64,000 nt of DNA, from assembly GCA_022709365.1 (NCBI GenBank), contig JAKLIY010000002.1, positions 94,386 to 158,385 on the forward strand. The letters are read 5' to 3'. A model generated the notes under the pieces. The model was not told the origin of the DNA. It worked only from the letters and a program-made list of their open reading frames with translations, and ran no database searches. Position numbers and translations under genes: made by a program. Source of the stretch: Pseudomonadota bacterium (GTDB taxonomy: Bacteria > Pseudomonadota > Gammaproteobacteria > Competibacterales > Competibacteraceae). Positions 8,407 to 18,488 of this stretch are shown one piece after another (positions within the stretch are counted from its first letter, which is position 1; every line of letters begins with the position of its first letter).

Positions 8407-9777
8407 ATGACCGACCTGACTGATCAGAATCTCAAGAAACATGTTGCTGCCGTTCATATCAACAACCGGCTGACGCTCACTCAGCGCAAGGCCTCGAATG
8501 TACTGTTGTACAACGCCTACGAGAACCTGCTGACAGCGCGGGTGCATCGCATTCGGGTCAAGGATCTCGCTGAGGCTATTGGTTTCAATACCAATAACCT
8601 GGAGCCGCTTAAGGAGGCGCTCAAGACCCTGGCGCGAACGGTGCTGGAGTGGAATATCCTGGACGAAAACGGCGCCCACGAAGAATGGGGCGCCACCACT
8701 TTATTGGCGCAGGCAGTCATTAAGCATGGCTACTGCATTTATGCCTATAGCCCTGACCTCTGCGAAAAGCTTTATCGCCCGGAAATCTACGCACTGCTTA
8801 ACCTCAGCATCCAGCGCAAGTTCAGCAGCGGCTATGCCTTGGCCCTCTACGAGAACTGTCTGCGTTACCGGCGGATCGGCACGACGGGCTGGATCAACCT
8901 GGATAACCTCAAGCGATTGATGGGTATCAACGAAACCGACGCCTACTATCAGGATTTTCGCAAATTCAACGATAAGGTCGTCAAACCGGCAACGCGGCAA
9001 GTCAATGAAACCTCGGATTTGTTCCTGGATATCGAGTACCAGCGTAGCAGCCGTAAGGTTGCCGCTGTGCGCTTCCGGGTCAGCGACAATCCGCAGATGC
9101 TGCTGTTCGCTCAACGACAGGCCGCGCTGGCCGCAGCCATGGAGGGGGAAAAGACGGAAACGCCACTGGCGGGAGAACCCGCTGGAGCCAGTTCGGCTAG
9201 CGAACCCGAAGAACGGCTGGAACGGTTGCGTGAAAAACTACAAGTACTCGGCTTGAATGCCCGGCAGATTCGCCGGGCGCTCGCCAGCCATGATCCAGCT
9301 TATCTGGAGGGTAATATTGCCATCGTCGAACGCGATTTAACAGCGGGCAAGGTGCAGAATCTACCGGCCTATCTACTGGCGGCGTTACGCAATGACTACC
9401 GCCCGGCAACCACGCAAACTTCGGCAATTCCGGTCAATACGCTGGATGCGCCTCCCGTCGTTGAACCGCCCGGCGAATTGCCGGAAGCGCGGATGGAGCG
9501 TCTGCGCCTCCAGTTTCAGGCGGAGTGCTTGCAAGCAGCGCTGGATCGCCTGACGCCGGACGAACGGCAGGCGTTGGAACAGGAGTATGTGATGCATCTG
9601 GAGCAGAGCCAGGGATTTGAAATGCGGCTGATTCTTGGACGATATCGCAAGAACGGCCTTGGCAGCCGGATGGTAGAGAGCCATTTTCGGGCTTTTGCCC
9701 GCACCCGACTGGCGACGGAATTGGACGAGGCGAAATTTGCTGCCTATGCTTCCCGGCATAACGCCGGGCCGACATGA
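8407..9777 (+). CDS. rep: Iteron-binding replication initiator (Rep_3 / RepB family)
   Basis: Replication initiator of 456 residues from ATG 8407. The N-terminal part (to about residue 225) has the paired winged-helix Rep_3 layout: KHVAAVHINNRLTLTQRKASN, then IRVKDLAEAIGF, then ALYENCLRYRRIGTTGWINL and VRFRVSD. The remaining 220 residues form an unusually long, charged C-terminal extension with two repeat-like motifs (ERLRLQFQ and ERLREKLQ) of unknown role. The frame is open up to 8326, but that start falls within the operator. Flanking iterons, DnaA boxes and the operator make the function secure; whether it drives plasmid or chromosomal replication is open. Confidence 0.9.
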   Translation: MTDLTDQNLKKHVAAVHINNRLTLTQRKASNVLLYNAYENLLTARVHRIRVKDLAEAIGFNTNNLEPLKEALKTLARTVLEWNILDENGAHEEWGATTLLAQAVIKHGYCIYAYSPDLCEKLYRPEIYALLNLSIQRKFSSGYALALYENCLRYRRIGTTGWINLDNLKRLMGINETDAYYQDFRKFNDKVVKPATRQVNETSDLFLDIEYQRSSRKVAAVRFRVSDNPQMLLFAQRQAALAAAMEGEKTETPLAGEPAGASSASEPEERLERLREKLQVLGLNARQIRRALASHDPAYLEGNIAIVERDLTAGKVQNLPAYLLAALRNDYRPATTQTSAIPVNTLDAPPVVEPPGELPEARMERLRLQFQAECLQAALDRLTPDERQALEQEYVMHLEQSQGFEMRLILGRYRKNGLGSRMVESHFRAFARTRLATELDEAKFAAYASRHNAGPT

Positions 9778-9819
9778 GTAAACGGCGTCTTGATATTCCG
9801 GATTTGAGAGGTAAAGCGC

Positions 9820-12264
9820 ATGAGTCGGGTGGGAACGGAATCGTCGACCGGCAGATGGGCGAAGTGGCTGGCGCAAGGCAGCGCTCGAAGATTCCGAGGG
9901 CTGGCGCTCGGTCTGGCTTTGGCAAGCGGTGGGATGCCCCTCGGTCTGGCGGAGGTCGAGGTCCCGGTAGCGTCTCCACCCTTCCGAATCGTGCTCTTGG
10001 CCAGCATAGCGCTGGTATTGCTGGGATTAGCGGCGGGAACCTTCACGTTGCTGATCGTCCGGGAACGCCGATATCAAGCGGCCTGGGAACGGTCGCGTAT
10101 CCACATCGCCGAGATGAACAACCGCCGGCAGCAATTGGAAACTGAACTCGAACGCCAAAAGAGCCTGATCGAAGCCTTGCACGATACCGAGCAGCGTTTT
10201 CAAAGGCTGATTCAACAATTGCCCGTCGGTATTTTCATGACCGACCCGCACGGCGAATGCCGTTATGTTAACGATCGTTGGTGCTGGCTGGCGGGTATGA
10301 CTGCCGAACAGGCAGCCGGGTCCGGTTGGATCCGGGCCTTGCATCCCGATGACCGCGATCAGGTTTTGCAAGCGTGGCGACAGTCCGGCGAGCAGGCTGA
10401 ATTCGTTGCCCAGCACCGATTCCGCACCCCCTCGGGTCGCGAGACTTGGTTGAATATCCGGGTGGTTCCACTACGGGATCGCGTCGGGCGGATCACTGGC
10501 CATTTGGGCGCCCACACCGATATCGGCGATCTCAAACGCACTGAAGAAACTTTGCGCGCCAGCGAGGCCCGCTTCCGTAACTATTTTGAATTGCCGCTGA
10601 TCGGTATTGCGCTGAATGGCGCTGATAAGCGCTGGTGGGAAGTGAATGACCGGTTGTGCGAAATGCTGGGCTATCGGCGCGCCCAACTGCTGCGCATGAG
10701 TTGGGCTGAAATGACGCATCCTGACGATTTGGCGGTCGAAGAGGCACAATTTGAACGAATCATGAGTCGCCGGATTGACGGTTATTCGCTCGATAAACGC
10801 TTTATCTGTCAGGATGGCGCGTTGTTATACACCAGTGTGTCGACCCGTTGCGTGCGACAGGCGAATGGCGTAGTGGATTATTTTGTGACGGTCGTTCAGG
10901 ACATCACTGAACGCCAGCGGGCGGCAGAGCACATCGAGCACCTTGCTTACTATGACACGCTGACTGGCTTACCCAATCGAGCGTTGTTAGCCGACCGCTT
11001 GCAGCAGGCGTTGTTGCGGGCCAGTCGCGAGCATACTCTGGCGGGAATGATGCTGGTGGATCTCGATCGTTTCAAGCTGATCAATGACGCGCTGGGCCAC
11101 AAGATCGGCGACCGTTTGTTGGGAGATGTCGCCATGCGATTACAGCAATGCGTCCGCCAATGCGACACGATTTCCCGGCAGGGTGGCGATGAGTTCACTG
11201 TTTTGTTGCCTGACCTGAGCATCAGCGATGATGCGACACGTATCGCGCAGCGGATGTTGGATGCCTTGGTTGAACCTTTTCGCCTGGATGGACGTGAGCT
11301 GAATATGACCTGTAGCATCGGCATCAGCCTGTACCCTCGCGATGGATGCAATGGAGAGCTACTGCTGAAAAATGCCGACATCGCGCTGTATCGCGCCAAG
11401 GACCGGGGACGGAATAATTACCAGTTCTACCAGTCTGGAGCCACTCGACTGTCTCGTGAACGACTACATCTGGAAACGGATCTGCGGCACGCCATGGATC
11501 GGCGGCAACTGGAAGTGTATTACCAGCCGAAGTGGGATTTCCACGCGGGCGCGATCACCGGCGCTGAAGCGCTGGTTCGGTGGAATCATCCCGAACTGGG
11601 TCTGTTGTCGCCCGTCCGGTTTATTTCTATTGCTGAGGAGAGCGGACTGGTGCTGCCCATCGGCGAATGGATTTTGCGTACCGCGGTGGACGAAGTTGGC
11701 AATCTGCACCAGAGTGGTTTTCCCGGCCTGCGGATTGCAGTTAATCTGTCAACCCGGCAATTCCGGCAGGCTGATCTCAAAGATCAGGTGCGTGAAGCAT
11801 TGGTCGCCAGCGGGTTTGATCCAGCTTGTCTGGAACTGGAGCTGACCGAGGGCATCCTGATGCACAACAACGAGGAAAACATGACAGCGCTGCGGGCGTT
11901 CAAAGCAATGGGTTTACGCATCGCCATTGATGATTTTGGCACCGGCTATTCGTCGCTGAGTTATTTGCAACGGTTTCCGGTGGATGTACTCAAGATCGAC
12001 CGCGCCTTCGTCATGGATCTGCCGGCCAATACCAGCAGCGCTGCGATTGTGGATGCCATTGTGACGCTGGCGCATGGACTGGGGCTGGAAGTGGTGGCGG
12101 AAGGCGTGGAAACTCTTGAACAGTTGGCGTTTCTGCAAGCCCATGGTTGCGATGAAGGCCAGGGTTATTATTTTGGCAAACCGATGCCGTTAAGCGAGTT
12201 TCGGTTACTGCTCGATCAGGATCGAGCTAGAACGGCAGTAGCAGCGGCACAACCAGCAGCGTGA
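9820..12264 (+). CDS. Membrane PAS-PAS-GGDEF-EAL cyclic-di-GMP protein
   Basis: Bifunctional c-di-GMP enzyme of 814 residues. Two membrane helices (about 28-45 and 55-80) precede a short coiled coil, two PAS/PAC sensor domains (about 125-240 and 250-365), a GGDEF domain and an EAL domain. The cyclase signature GGDEF is intact (about residue 455), preceded at the right distance by the RxxD product-inhibition site (RQCD). The phosphodiesterase motif is EALVRW, with DDFGTGYSSLSYL and AEGVET also intact, so both activities are possible. It begins 42 bp after rep on the same strand. Its 3' end overlaps the convergent transporter gene by 38 bp. Confidence 0.92.
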   Translation: MSRVGTESSTGRWAKWLAQGSARRFRGLALGLALASGGMPLGLAEVEVPVASPPFRIVLLASIALVLLGLAAGTFTLLIVRERRYQAAWERSRIHIAEMNNRRQQLETELERQKSLIEALHDTEQRFQRLIQQLPVGIFMTDPHGECRYVNDRWCWLAGMTAEQAAGSGWIRALHPDDRDQVLQAWRQSGEQAEFVAQHRFRTPSGRETWLNIRVVPLRDRVGRITGHLGAHTDIGDLKRTEETLRASEARFRNYFELPLIGIALNGADKRWWEVNDRLCEMLGYRRAQLLRMSWAEMTHPDDLAVEEAQFERIMSRRIDGYSLDKRFICQDGALLYTSVSTRCVRQANGVVDYFVTVVQDITERQRAAEHIEHLAYYDTLTGLPNRALLADRLQQALLRASREHTLAGMMLVDLDRFKLINDALGHKIGDRLLGDVAMRLQQCVRQCDTISRQGGDEFTVLLPDLSISDDATRIAQRMLDALVEPFRLDGRELNMTCSIGISLYPRDGCNGELLLKNADIALYRAKDRGRNNYQFYQSGATRLSRERLHLETDLRHAMDRRQLEVYYQPKWDFHAGAITGAEALVRWNHPELGLLSPVRFISIAEESGLVLPIGEWILRTAVDEVGNLHQSGFPGLRIAVNLSTRQFRQADLKDQVREALVASGFDPACLELELTEGILMHNNEENMTALRAFKAMGLRIAIDDFGTGYSSLSYLQRFPVDVLKIDRAFVMDLPANTSSAAIVDAIVTLAHGLGLEVVAEGVETLEQLAFLQAHGCDEGQGYYFGKPMPLSEFRLLLDQDRARTAVAAAQPAA

Positions 12265-14053
12265 GCGCCATGATTACTAGCAGCAGCGGTACTCCGACCC
12301 GTATGAAATCAATGAAGCGGTAGCCGCCTGGGGCCAGCACCAGGGTATTGACCGGCGAGGACACCGGGGTGGTGAAGGCCGCCGAGGCCGCCACCGCCAC
12401 TGTCATCGCAAAGGGATAGGGCGAGACGCCGATCTGCTGAGCGGCGACGATGGCGACCGGTGCGACCAGCAGCGCTGTAGCTGTGTTGGAAATGAACATG
12501 CCGATCAGCGCCGCCAGCAGGAAAACGCCAGCCAGCAGCGCCAGCGGTCCGAATCCTCCCAGTCCAGCGACCAGTCCGTCAGCAATCAGCGTGACGCCGC
12601 CGGTTTGCTCCATCGCTCTGGCTAAGGGCAGCAGGCCAGCGATGATTACCAGGGTCGGCCAGTTAATTGAACGATAGGCGTCTTCCATGCGCAGACAGCG
12701 AAACAGGCCCATGGCCAGCGCCGCCAGCAGCACCGCCGCCACGTTATCGACGATGCCGAAGGCCATCGTCAGCACCATGATGAGCAGGATCGCCAGGGCG
12801 AACGGCGCTTGCCGGTAGGCTGGAGCGACTTCGCTCAGTTCCGCCGGCAGATTGAGCACCAGGAAATGTCGCTGATCACTCTGCAACAGGCTGATGCTTT
12901 TCCAGGTGCCGGCGACCAGCAGCGTATCGCCAAACGCCAATTTTTCTTCACTCAGATTGCTGGGCAATGGCTGGCTGCGCCGGCGGATGCCCAAGACGCT
13001 CAGGCCGTGTTGGGTGCGGAATGCGGCCTGACGCAAAGTCTGGCCGATCAGTTCGGATTCCGGGGGCAGCAGCACTTCCACCAGCCCCAGTTCCTGGGTC
13101 AGACTGCGTTGCTCGCTTTCCGCAATCAGCAGCCGGGTCAGGTGTTCCGCCGCGCAGAGCGTTTTTACCGCCTCGTCCGAACCCACCACATACAGCGCGT
13201 CGGCGGGCCGAAAGACCGTCGTGGACAGGGCGGGCGATACGGTCTCGGTGAAGCGCTCCGTCTGGCCGACGCCCACGATGGTGACGTCGTACCGGGTGCG
13301 CAGTTGGGCGTCGGCAACCGTTTGACCGATCAGCGGTGAGTTCGGGTCCAGCCGCAGGCGATGCAGTTGTCCCGCTAAATTGTAGCTTTCGGCCAGTTCC
13401 AGCAAGGTGTGCCGTCGCCCGGCAGTGCCGGTTTTCGGGGGGTGAACAGGCAGCAGACGGGAGCCGATCACCCCCATGTAGACAACGCCCAGGGTGAGCG
13501 CCAACAGGCCGATGGGGGTGATGCTGAAGAAGCCGAACGGTTGCAGGCCGGCGTTGCGCAGCGCCTCGTTGACCACCAGGTTAGGTGGCGTGGCGATCAG
13601 GGTCAGCAGACCGCTGAACAGGGCGGCAAAGGCCATCGGCATCATCAGCCGACCGGGGCTGATGCCCAGGCGAGCGGTGATGCCCAGCACGACGGGGATA
13701 AAAATCGCCACGACCCCGGTGGAACTCATGAAAGCGCCCAGTCCAGCGACCGCCAGCATCAGCAGAATGAGCAACCGGCTTTCGCTGGCGCCGGCCAGCC
13801 GGGTCAGCCACACGCCGACCTGATAGGCGACGCCGGTGCGGACCAGACCTTCGCCGACCACGAACAGCCCGGCGATCAGCAGGACCAGGGGGTCGCCGAA
13901 GCCGGCCACGGCTTGATTAACGGGCAGAATGTCGCCCAGAATCAGCGCTAGAATGATCAGCAGGGCGACGATGTCGGGCCGCAGCCGGTCGCTGGCGAAC
14001 AGGATGACGGCGGCGGCCAGCAGGCCGAAGACGAACAGGGCATCGGGAGTCAT
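12227..14053 (-). CDS. SLC13/DASS-type anion transporter with two RCK_C domains
   Basis: Inner-membrane secondary transporter of 608 residues, likely for sulfate or dicarboxylates. Two blocks of membrane helices flank a cytoplasmic insert of two TrkA_C/RCK_C modules (about 205-290 and 300-385: LIGQTVADAQLRTRYDVTIVGV and LIGQTLRQAAFRTQHGLSVLGI). Hairpin signatures ATPPNLVVNEAL and the C-terminal TTPVSSPVNTLVLAPGGY, with SNTATA, fit the divalent anion:Na+ symporter family. Start ATG 14053 gives the canonical MTPDALFVFGL; the frame extends 76 codons upstream without homology. Confidence 0.9.
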   Translation of the reverse strand: MTPDALFVFGLLAAAVILFASDRLRPDIVALLIILALILGDILPVNQAVAGFGDPLVLLIAGLFVVGEGLVRTGVAYQVGVWLTRLAGASESRLLILLMLAVAGLGAFMSSTGVVAIFIPVVLGITARLGISPGRLMMPMAFAALFSGLLTLIATPPNLVVNEALRNAGLQPFGFFSITPIGLLALTLGVVYMGVIGSRLLPVHPPKTGTAGRRHTLLELAESYNLAGQLHRLRLDPNSPLIGQTVADAQLRTRYDVTIVGVGQTERFTETVSPALSTTVFRPADALYVVGSDEAVKTLCAAEHLTRLLIAESEQRSLTQELGLVEVLLPPESELIGQTLRQAAFRTQHGLSVLGIRRRSQPLPSNLSEEKLAFGDTLLVAGTWKSISLLQSDQRHFLVLNLPAELSEVAPAYRQAPFALAILLIMVLTMAFGIVDNVAAVLLAALAMGLFRCLRMEDAYRSINWPTLVIIAGLLPLARAMEQTGGVTLIADGLVAGLGGFGPLALLAGVFLLAALIGMFISNTATALLVAPVAIVAAQQIGVSPYPFAMTVAVAASAAFTTPVSSPVNTLVLAPGGYRFIDFIRVGVPLLLVIMALTLLVVPLLLPF

Positions 14054-14169
14054 CGGTTGCGAAATTCTGGTGAGTGAGAAGACAGAGTGAAACTTTAACT
14101 CAAAGGGAGGGAGTGGGTCATGCGAACGCTGAGGGAAGCCGGAGGTTTTGACAGGAGCGAACGACTGCG

Positions 14170-15528
14170 ATGATTGCACTGCTTCGGCATCCCGCCCGCC
14201 TGCTGGTTGTTGGCTTTGCCGCCGCTGTGGTCGTTGGCGGTGGATTGCTGGCCTTGCCCATCGCCAGTCAGGGAACACCACTCGCGTTCCTCGATGCGCT
14301 GTTCATGGCGGTCAGCGCCGTATGCGTGACCGGCCTGGCCGTGGTGGACCCTGGCGGTACGTTCAGCAGTTTTGGTCTGGCAGTGTTGCTGATCCTGGTA
14401 CAAATCGGTGGTTTGGGCATTGCAACCCTGTCTACGACGCTGCTGTTGCTGGCGGGTCAGAACGTATCGTTCTCCAGCCAGGATGCGGTGCAAGAGAGCT
14501 TTACCTTGAGTCATCGCGTCAGTCTGGACTCCCTGTTGCGACAGGTGTTGATATGGACATTGGCGATAGAGGCGCTGGGGGCGGGTTTGCTATTGCTGAC
14601 CGAAAGTCAGCGGTTGCCGTTCGGTCAGGCAGTGTGGTTTTCAGTGTTTCATGCGGTCACCGCTTTTTGCAACGCGGGTTTTGCCCTGCGTCCTGATAAT
14701 CTGATGGGAGATCGCGCCAACGCCGGCGTCATATTCCCGATTGCGTTGCTGGTGATTCTTGGCGGCCTGGGATTCACCGTGCTGGCGGAACTGGTTCGCT
14801 GGCGCGTTCGTCGCTGGCGGGGACAGCGGACCGCGCTCAGTCTGCACGCCAAGGTGGCTTTGACCATGACCGGGGTTCTGCTCCTGGTCGGAATGATCGG
14901 GTTTGCGGCGCTGGAATGGAACAATCTCTTGCGGGACATGGGCTTCGGCGAAATGTTGCTGGTTAGCGGGTTTGCCGCGGTGACGCCGCGCACTGCCGGG
15001 TTCAATACCATCGATTATGGTCAGGCGACGGCTGCGACCTTGTATTTCACCATGGTGCTGATGTTGATCGGCGGTTGTCCCGGCTCAACCGCAGGGGGTG
15101 TTAAGGCGACTACATTGGGGGTATTGCTGGCGCTGGCGCGTTCCCGTTACTTGGGCGAGCGCGGCGTTCGGCTGTTCAACCGCAGCGTGCCGGAGACCAA
15201 CTTGGCCAAAGCCGCCTGGGTGGTGGCGCTGGCGCTGGTTGTCGCCACACTGGGGATAATCCTGCTGTTGGCGGTGCAAATCGAAGGGCCGTTCCGCTCG
15301 CATTCCGGCGAGTGGTCGCTGGGTTTATTATTTGAGGCGGTTTCGGCGCTGGGAACCGTCGGTTTGTCCACGGGCATCACGCCGCAATTGAATGAGGGCG
15401 GCAAAATCCTGATCATGGCACTGATGTTCGTCGGGCGACTAGGGCCACTCACCATCGCCCTCGCCATCGCCCGGCAGAAACCGCGTCCGGCGGTGTCCTA
15501 TGCGGAAGAGCAAGTGATGATCGGTTAA
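14170..15528 (+). CDS. ktrB: Potassium uptake channel subunit KtrB/TrkH-type
   Basis: K+ translocating membrane protein of 452 residues, the length of KtrB. The four pore loops of the MPM repeats are recognisable: VCVTGLAVVD, FCNAGFAL, RTAGFNT and LGTVGLSTG, each with the selectivity-filter glycine. GGCPGSTAGGVK is the family motif preceding repeat M2D. It is followed after 24 bp by the cytoplasmic gating subunit, so the pair is an operon. It diverges from the SLC13 transporter. Confidence 0.9.
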   Translation: MIALLRHPARLLVVGFAAAVVVGGGLLALPIASQGTPLAFLDALFMAVSAVCVTGLAVVDPGGTFSSFGLAVLLILVQIGGLGIATLSTTLLLLAGQNVSFSSQDAVQESFTLSHRVSLDSLLRQVLIWTLAIEALGAGLLLLTESQRLPFGQAVWFSVFHAVTAFCNAGFALRPDNLMGDRANAGVIFPIALLVILGGLGFTVLAELVRWRVRRWRGQRTALSLHAKVALTMTGVLLLVGMIGFAALEWNNLLRDMGFGEMLLVSGFAAVTPRTAGFNTIDYGQATAATLYFTMVLMLIGGCPGSTAGGVKATTLGVLLALARSRYLGERGVRLFNRSVPETNLAKAAWVVALALVVATLGIILLLAVQIEGPFRSHSGEWSLGLLFEAVSALGTVGLSTGITPQLNEGGKILIMALMFVGRLGPLTIALAIARQKPRPAVSYAEEQVMIG

Positions 15529-15552
15529 TCGGCGCAACAAGAGGAGAGGGCC

Positions 15553-16215
15553 ATGCGCGTTGCTGTGTTGGGATTGTCGGATTTCGGCTTTCATCTGGCG
15601 TGCACGCTGAGTGAGCTCGGCGACGAAGTGATGGCGGTGGATCGGGATGAGGAGCGGGTGCAAAACATCATGCGCCATGTCGGCAAGGCCATCGTCACTG
15701 ATGTTGCCGACCGCGAGGCGCTCAAGGATTTGGGCATCCGGCACATGGACGTCGTGGCGGTGGATGTCGGCGAACGGTTCGAGACCAGCGTATTGCTCAC
15801 ACATTATTTGCGGGAACTGGGCGTGGCGCGGGTGCTGGTCAAGGTGGCCAATGAGGACCAGGGACGGATTTTGAGTCTGATCGGGGCTAACGACATTGTT
15901 CAGCCGGAACGGGAAATTGCGGTCAAGACAGCGCATCTGGTGCATTACTCCCGCGCCAGATTGCTGGACGCCATGCCGCTGGGCGGCGGCTATTTTGCGG
16001 TCAGCGTCCAGACGCCGGCCAGTTTTGCGGGGCGCGCTGTGGCTGATTTGGGGTTGCTCGACCGTTATCAGGTGCAGTTGATGGCTATTAAGCCGGCATC
16101 TGAATCTGTTGCGCCTTTTCTGCCTGATCCAACGTATCTGTTGTCGCAGGATGACGTGCTGGTGGTGATGGGCGAAGAGATGAAACTGATCGAGTTGCAT
16201 CAGAAATTGAAATGA
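15553..16215 (+). CDS. ktrA: RCK gating subunit KtrA/TrkA-type
   Basis: Cytoplasmic nucleotide-binding regulator of the KtrB channel, 220 residues. It has an N-terminal Rossmann RCK_N fold, VAVLGLSDFGFHLACTLSEL, in which the usual GxGxxG is LGLSDFG, and an acidic strand-end AVDRDEERV. The C-terminal RCK_C runs from about residue 135. The ribosome-binding site AGAGGAGAG lies just before ATG 15553. Confidence 0.9.
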   Translation: MRVAVLGLSDFGFHLACTLSELGDEVMAVDRDEERVQNIMRHVGKAIVTDVADREALKDLGIRHMDVVAVDVGERFETSVLLTHYLRELGVARVLVKVANEDQGRILSLIGANDIVQPEREIAVKTAHLVHYSRARLLDAMPLGGGYFAVSVQTPASFAGRAVADLGLLDRYQVQLMAIKPASESVAPFLPDPTYLLSQDDVLVVMGEEMKLIELHQKLK

Positions 16216-16348
16216 TGCGGGTGGGGAAAAACGATGCATGCGCCATGATGGTTCTATGAAATTTTCCGTTGCGCGTTCAAGGTCGGGCCAGCATGGCTCA
16301 ATCGCTGCCGGAGATCGTTCAGCCTTTACGATGGGGAATCGCCAGCGG

Positions 16349-17035
16349 TCAGGCTCGCCAGTCGGGGTCGATTTGCCCATCGACGATGCCGATCCGCCGG
16401 TCGGCGGCGCTGGCGAAGGAAGGATCATGGGTGACGACGATGACCGTTTTGCCCATCGCTCGCGTCAGATCATGCAGGATTTGCCGAACGTTCGCTGAGG
16501 CGTGACTGTCCAGATTGCCGGTCGGTTCATCGGCCAGAATGATAGGCGGCTCATTGGCCAGAGCACGGGCGATGGCCACGCGCTGGCGCTGCCCGCCGGA
16601 AAGTTGATGGGGATGTTTGTGGCCGTGTTCGCTGAGTCCAAACTGATCGAGTAATTGTTGGGCGCGTTGCTGTGCCGCTTCCTCGCTGAGCGCTCCCAAC
16701 CGGCGCATGGGCAGTTGTACGTTATCCAACACGGTGAATTCGGCCAGCAGAAAATGGAACTGGAAGACAAAGCCCAGATGGCGCAGACGGGTCGCCGCCA
16801 ATTCATCCTCGCCATAACCGGAGGTGTCCCGCCCCTCCAGCAGCACCCGACCCGATGTTGGGGTATCCAACAGACCGAGCAGATACAGCAGTGAGGATTT
16901 GCCGGAGCCGGACGGTCCCATAATGGCGAGAAACTCACCGCGCTCAACCTTCAGGTCGATGTCCCGCACCAGCGTGACCGGCGCTTCGCCGGGCAAAATA
17001 CGTCCCAGCCGCTCCGCCGCCAGCACCGGATTCAT
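16349..17035 (-). CDS. ABC exporter ATPase (LolD/MacB-type)
   Basis: ATP-binding subunit of an FtsX-type exporter, 228 residues. Walker [11 protein letters not shown]-loop FVFQFHFLL, signature [15 protein letters not shown], Walker [13 protein letters not shown] and the switch His in VVTHDPSFA are all present. Start ATG 17035 is chosen because [11 protein letters not shown] is the normal N-terminus and overlaps the permease stop in ATGA. Its partners are the permease directly upstream and, across array 1, the adaptor at 22488-23498. Confidence 0.92.
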   Translation of the reverse strand: MNPVLAAERLGRILPGEAPVTLVRDIDLKVERGEFLAIMGPSGSGKSSLLYLLGLLDTPTSGRVLLEGRDTSGYGEDELAATRLRHLGFVFQFHFLLAEFTVLDNVQLPMRRLGALSEEAAQQRAQQLLDQFGLSEHGHKHPHQLSGGQRQRVAIARALANEPPIILADEPTGNLDSHASANVRQILHDLTRAMGKTVIVVTHDPSFASAADRRIGIVDGQIDPDWRA

Positions 17036-18276
17036 GCCATTCCCCGCAAAATCATGACCGGCTGTACGCGCCCCGCCTTGCGCGCCGGCAAATAGGCCGC
17101 GCCTACTGCGGAAATCAGGGCGAAACTGGCCGCCAGCAAATATTGTTCCCAGCCCCAGTAGATCGGCAGATGGACGATATCCGTCGCGCCGGGCGGCTTG
17201 ATTTCGACCTGGGTCAGCAGCCACATCAGCCCAATGCCGAACGTGACGCCCATCAGGCTGCCGAGGATGCCGAGAATCAGCCCCTCCGCGAGGAAGATGT
17301 GGCGAATATCGCGGGCATGGAAACCCATGGATATGAGAATGGCGATGTCGTGGATTTTCTCCATGACGATGGTGGAGATGGTGTTGTAGATGCCGAAAGA
17401 CGCCACGACCAGGATCGCCGAAACTACGCTGTACATGATCAGATTGCGTACCAGTAGTACGCTCATGATGTCTTCCGCCGCTTCCTGCCAGGACACCGCC
17501 TTGTAGCCGCCTTGCTGTTCGATGACGGCGGCGACTTCACGGGCGGCGTAGGGATCATCCAGTTGCAGAATGAAGCGATTGACCCGGTTGGCCCGATCCA
17601 GCAGTCCCTGCGCCCGTTTGAGCAGGACGAAGGTTTGGGACTCGTCGTAATTGGCGTTGCCGGTGCGAAAAACGCCGACCACTTTCAGCGTGCGCACTTC
17701 ACCGCCGGGTGAGGACGCATTCACTACGCTGCCCATTTCCAGGCCGAATTTTTTCGCCAGTCCATCACCGATCACGATGCCATTGGGATTCGCCGCCAGC
17801 GCGTCCAGTGAGCCATGAATCAGCTTCTCCTCGATGGTGGACACGCCTTTCATCTTGTCCGGGACCATGCCGTTGAGGGTCACGCCTTCGATGCGCCCGG
17901 CGAACGTCAGCACCACCGATCCCACCAGTACCGGCGCGGCGCGCAGTCCCGGCAGGGATTCAATAAAGGCCAGTTTTTGAATATGGCCGCGAATGCCGCG
18001 CACCTCGGTCAACGGCTTGACCCGCCGAATTTCTACCGCGCCATTCGGCCATTGTTGCCAGGCCGGCTGTTTCTCAGGGTTACGGTATTCATCGGAGACC
18101 GTGATATGCGGGCTGTTATCGATCAGCCGCTTGATGAAATCCTGCTCGGAGCCGCGCATTAATGAGGATACCGCGAGAAAGAACGCGACGCCCAGCGCGA
18201 TGCCGACCAGGGAAACCAGCGTCGGACGGCGGCGGCTGACCAGTTGCGTCACGGCAATGGCTAGTTGGATGGACAT
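17032..18276 (-). CDS. ABC exporter permease (FtsX/MacB-like)
   Basis: Permease of 414 residues with the MacB-type plan: one N-terminal helix (about 20-38), a periplasmic domain of about 220 residues, then three helices near 270-300, 320-350 and 380-400 with the FtsX core (SFGIYNTISTIVMEKIHDIAIL). The C-terminus ends with the family's PARKAGRVQPVMILRG. Its natural upstream neighbour, an HlyD adaptor, now lies 4.2 kb away because array 1 and its flank sit directly upstream of this start. This probably removes the native promoter or couples the gene to the array. Confidence 0.9.
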   Translation of the reverse strand: MSIQLAIAVTQLVSRRRPTLVSLVGIALGVAFFLAVSSLMRGSEQDFIKRLIDNSPHITVSDEYRNPEKQPAWQQWPNGAVEIRRVKPLTEVRGIRGHIQKLAFIESLPGLRAAPVLVGSVVLTFAGRIEGVTLNGMVPDKMKGVSTIEEKLIHGSLDALAANPNGIVIGDGLAKKFGLEMGSVVNASSPGGEVRTLKVVGVFRTGNANYDESQTFVLLKRAQGLLDRANRVNRFILQLDDPYAAREVAAVIEQQGGYKAVSWQEAAEDIMSVLLVRNLIMYSVVSAILVVASFGIYNTISTIVMEKIHDIAILISMGFHARDIRHIFLAEGLILGILGSLMGVTFGIGLMWLLTQVEIKPPGATDIVHLPIYWGWEQYLLAASFALISAVGAAYLPARKAGRVQPVMILRGMA

Positions 18277-18441
18277 GAGGGATCGGATTAATGGATGGGT
18301 GGTTCAAGGCGTGGTGGAGGCGTTGGCGGTTTGAACCGTCGGGAATCCGGCGGTTCAATGCAGGTTATGGCGTTTTTCATCAGTTGCCCCAGCGCTAACA
18401 CAGGCGTATGCTCAAACTTCCTAAAAACATTACGCCGTTCC

Positions 18442-18465
18442 CCGCCCGGTCAGGCGGTCTTTTTG
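18442..18465 (+). terminator. Stem-loop with T-tract before the C4-like RNA
   Basis: CCGCC (18442-18446), six-base loop, GGCGG (18453-18457), then TCTTTTTGTTTG. It resembles a short intrinsic terminator and directly precedes the C4-like RNA fold. Confidence 0.5.
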
Positions 18466-18488
18466 TTTGTGCCTCGCTATTCACCAAT

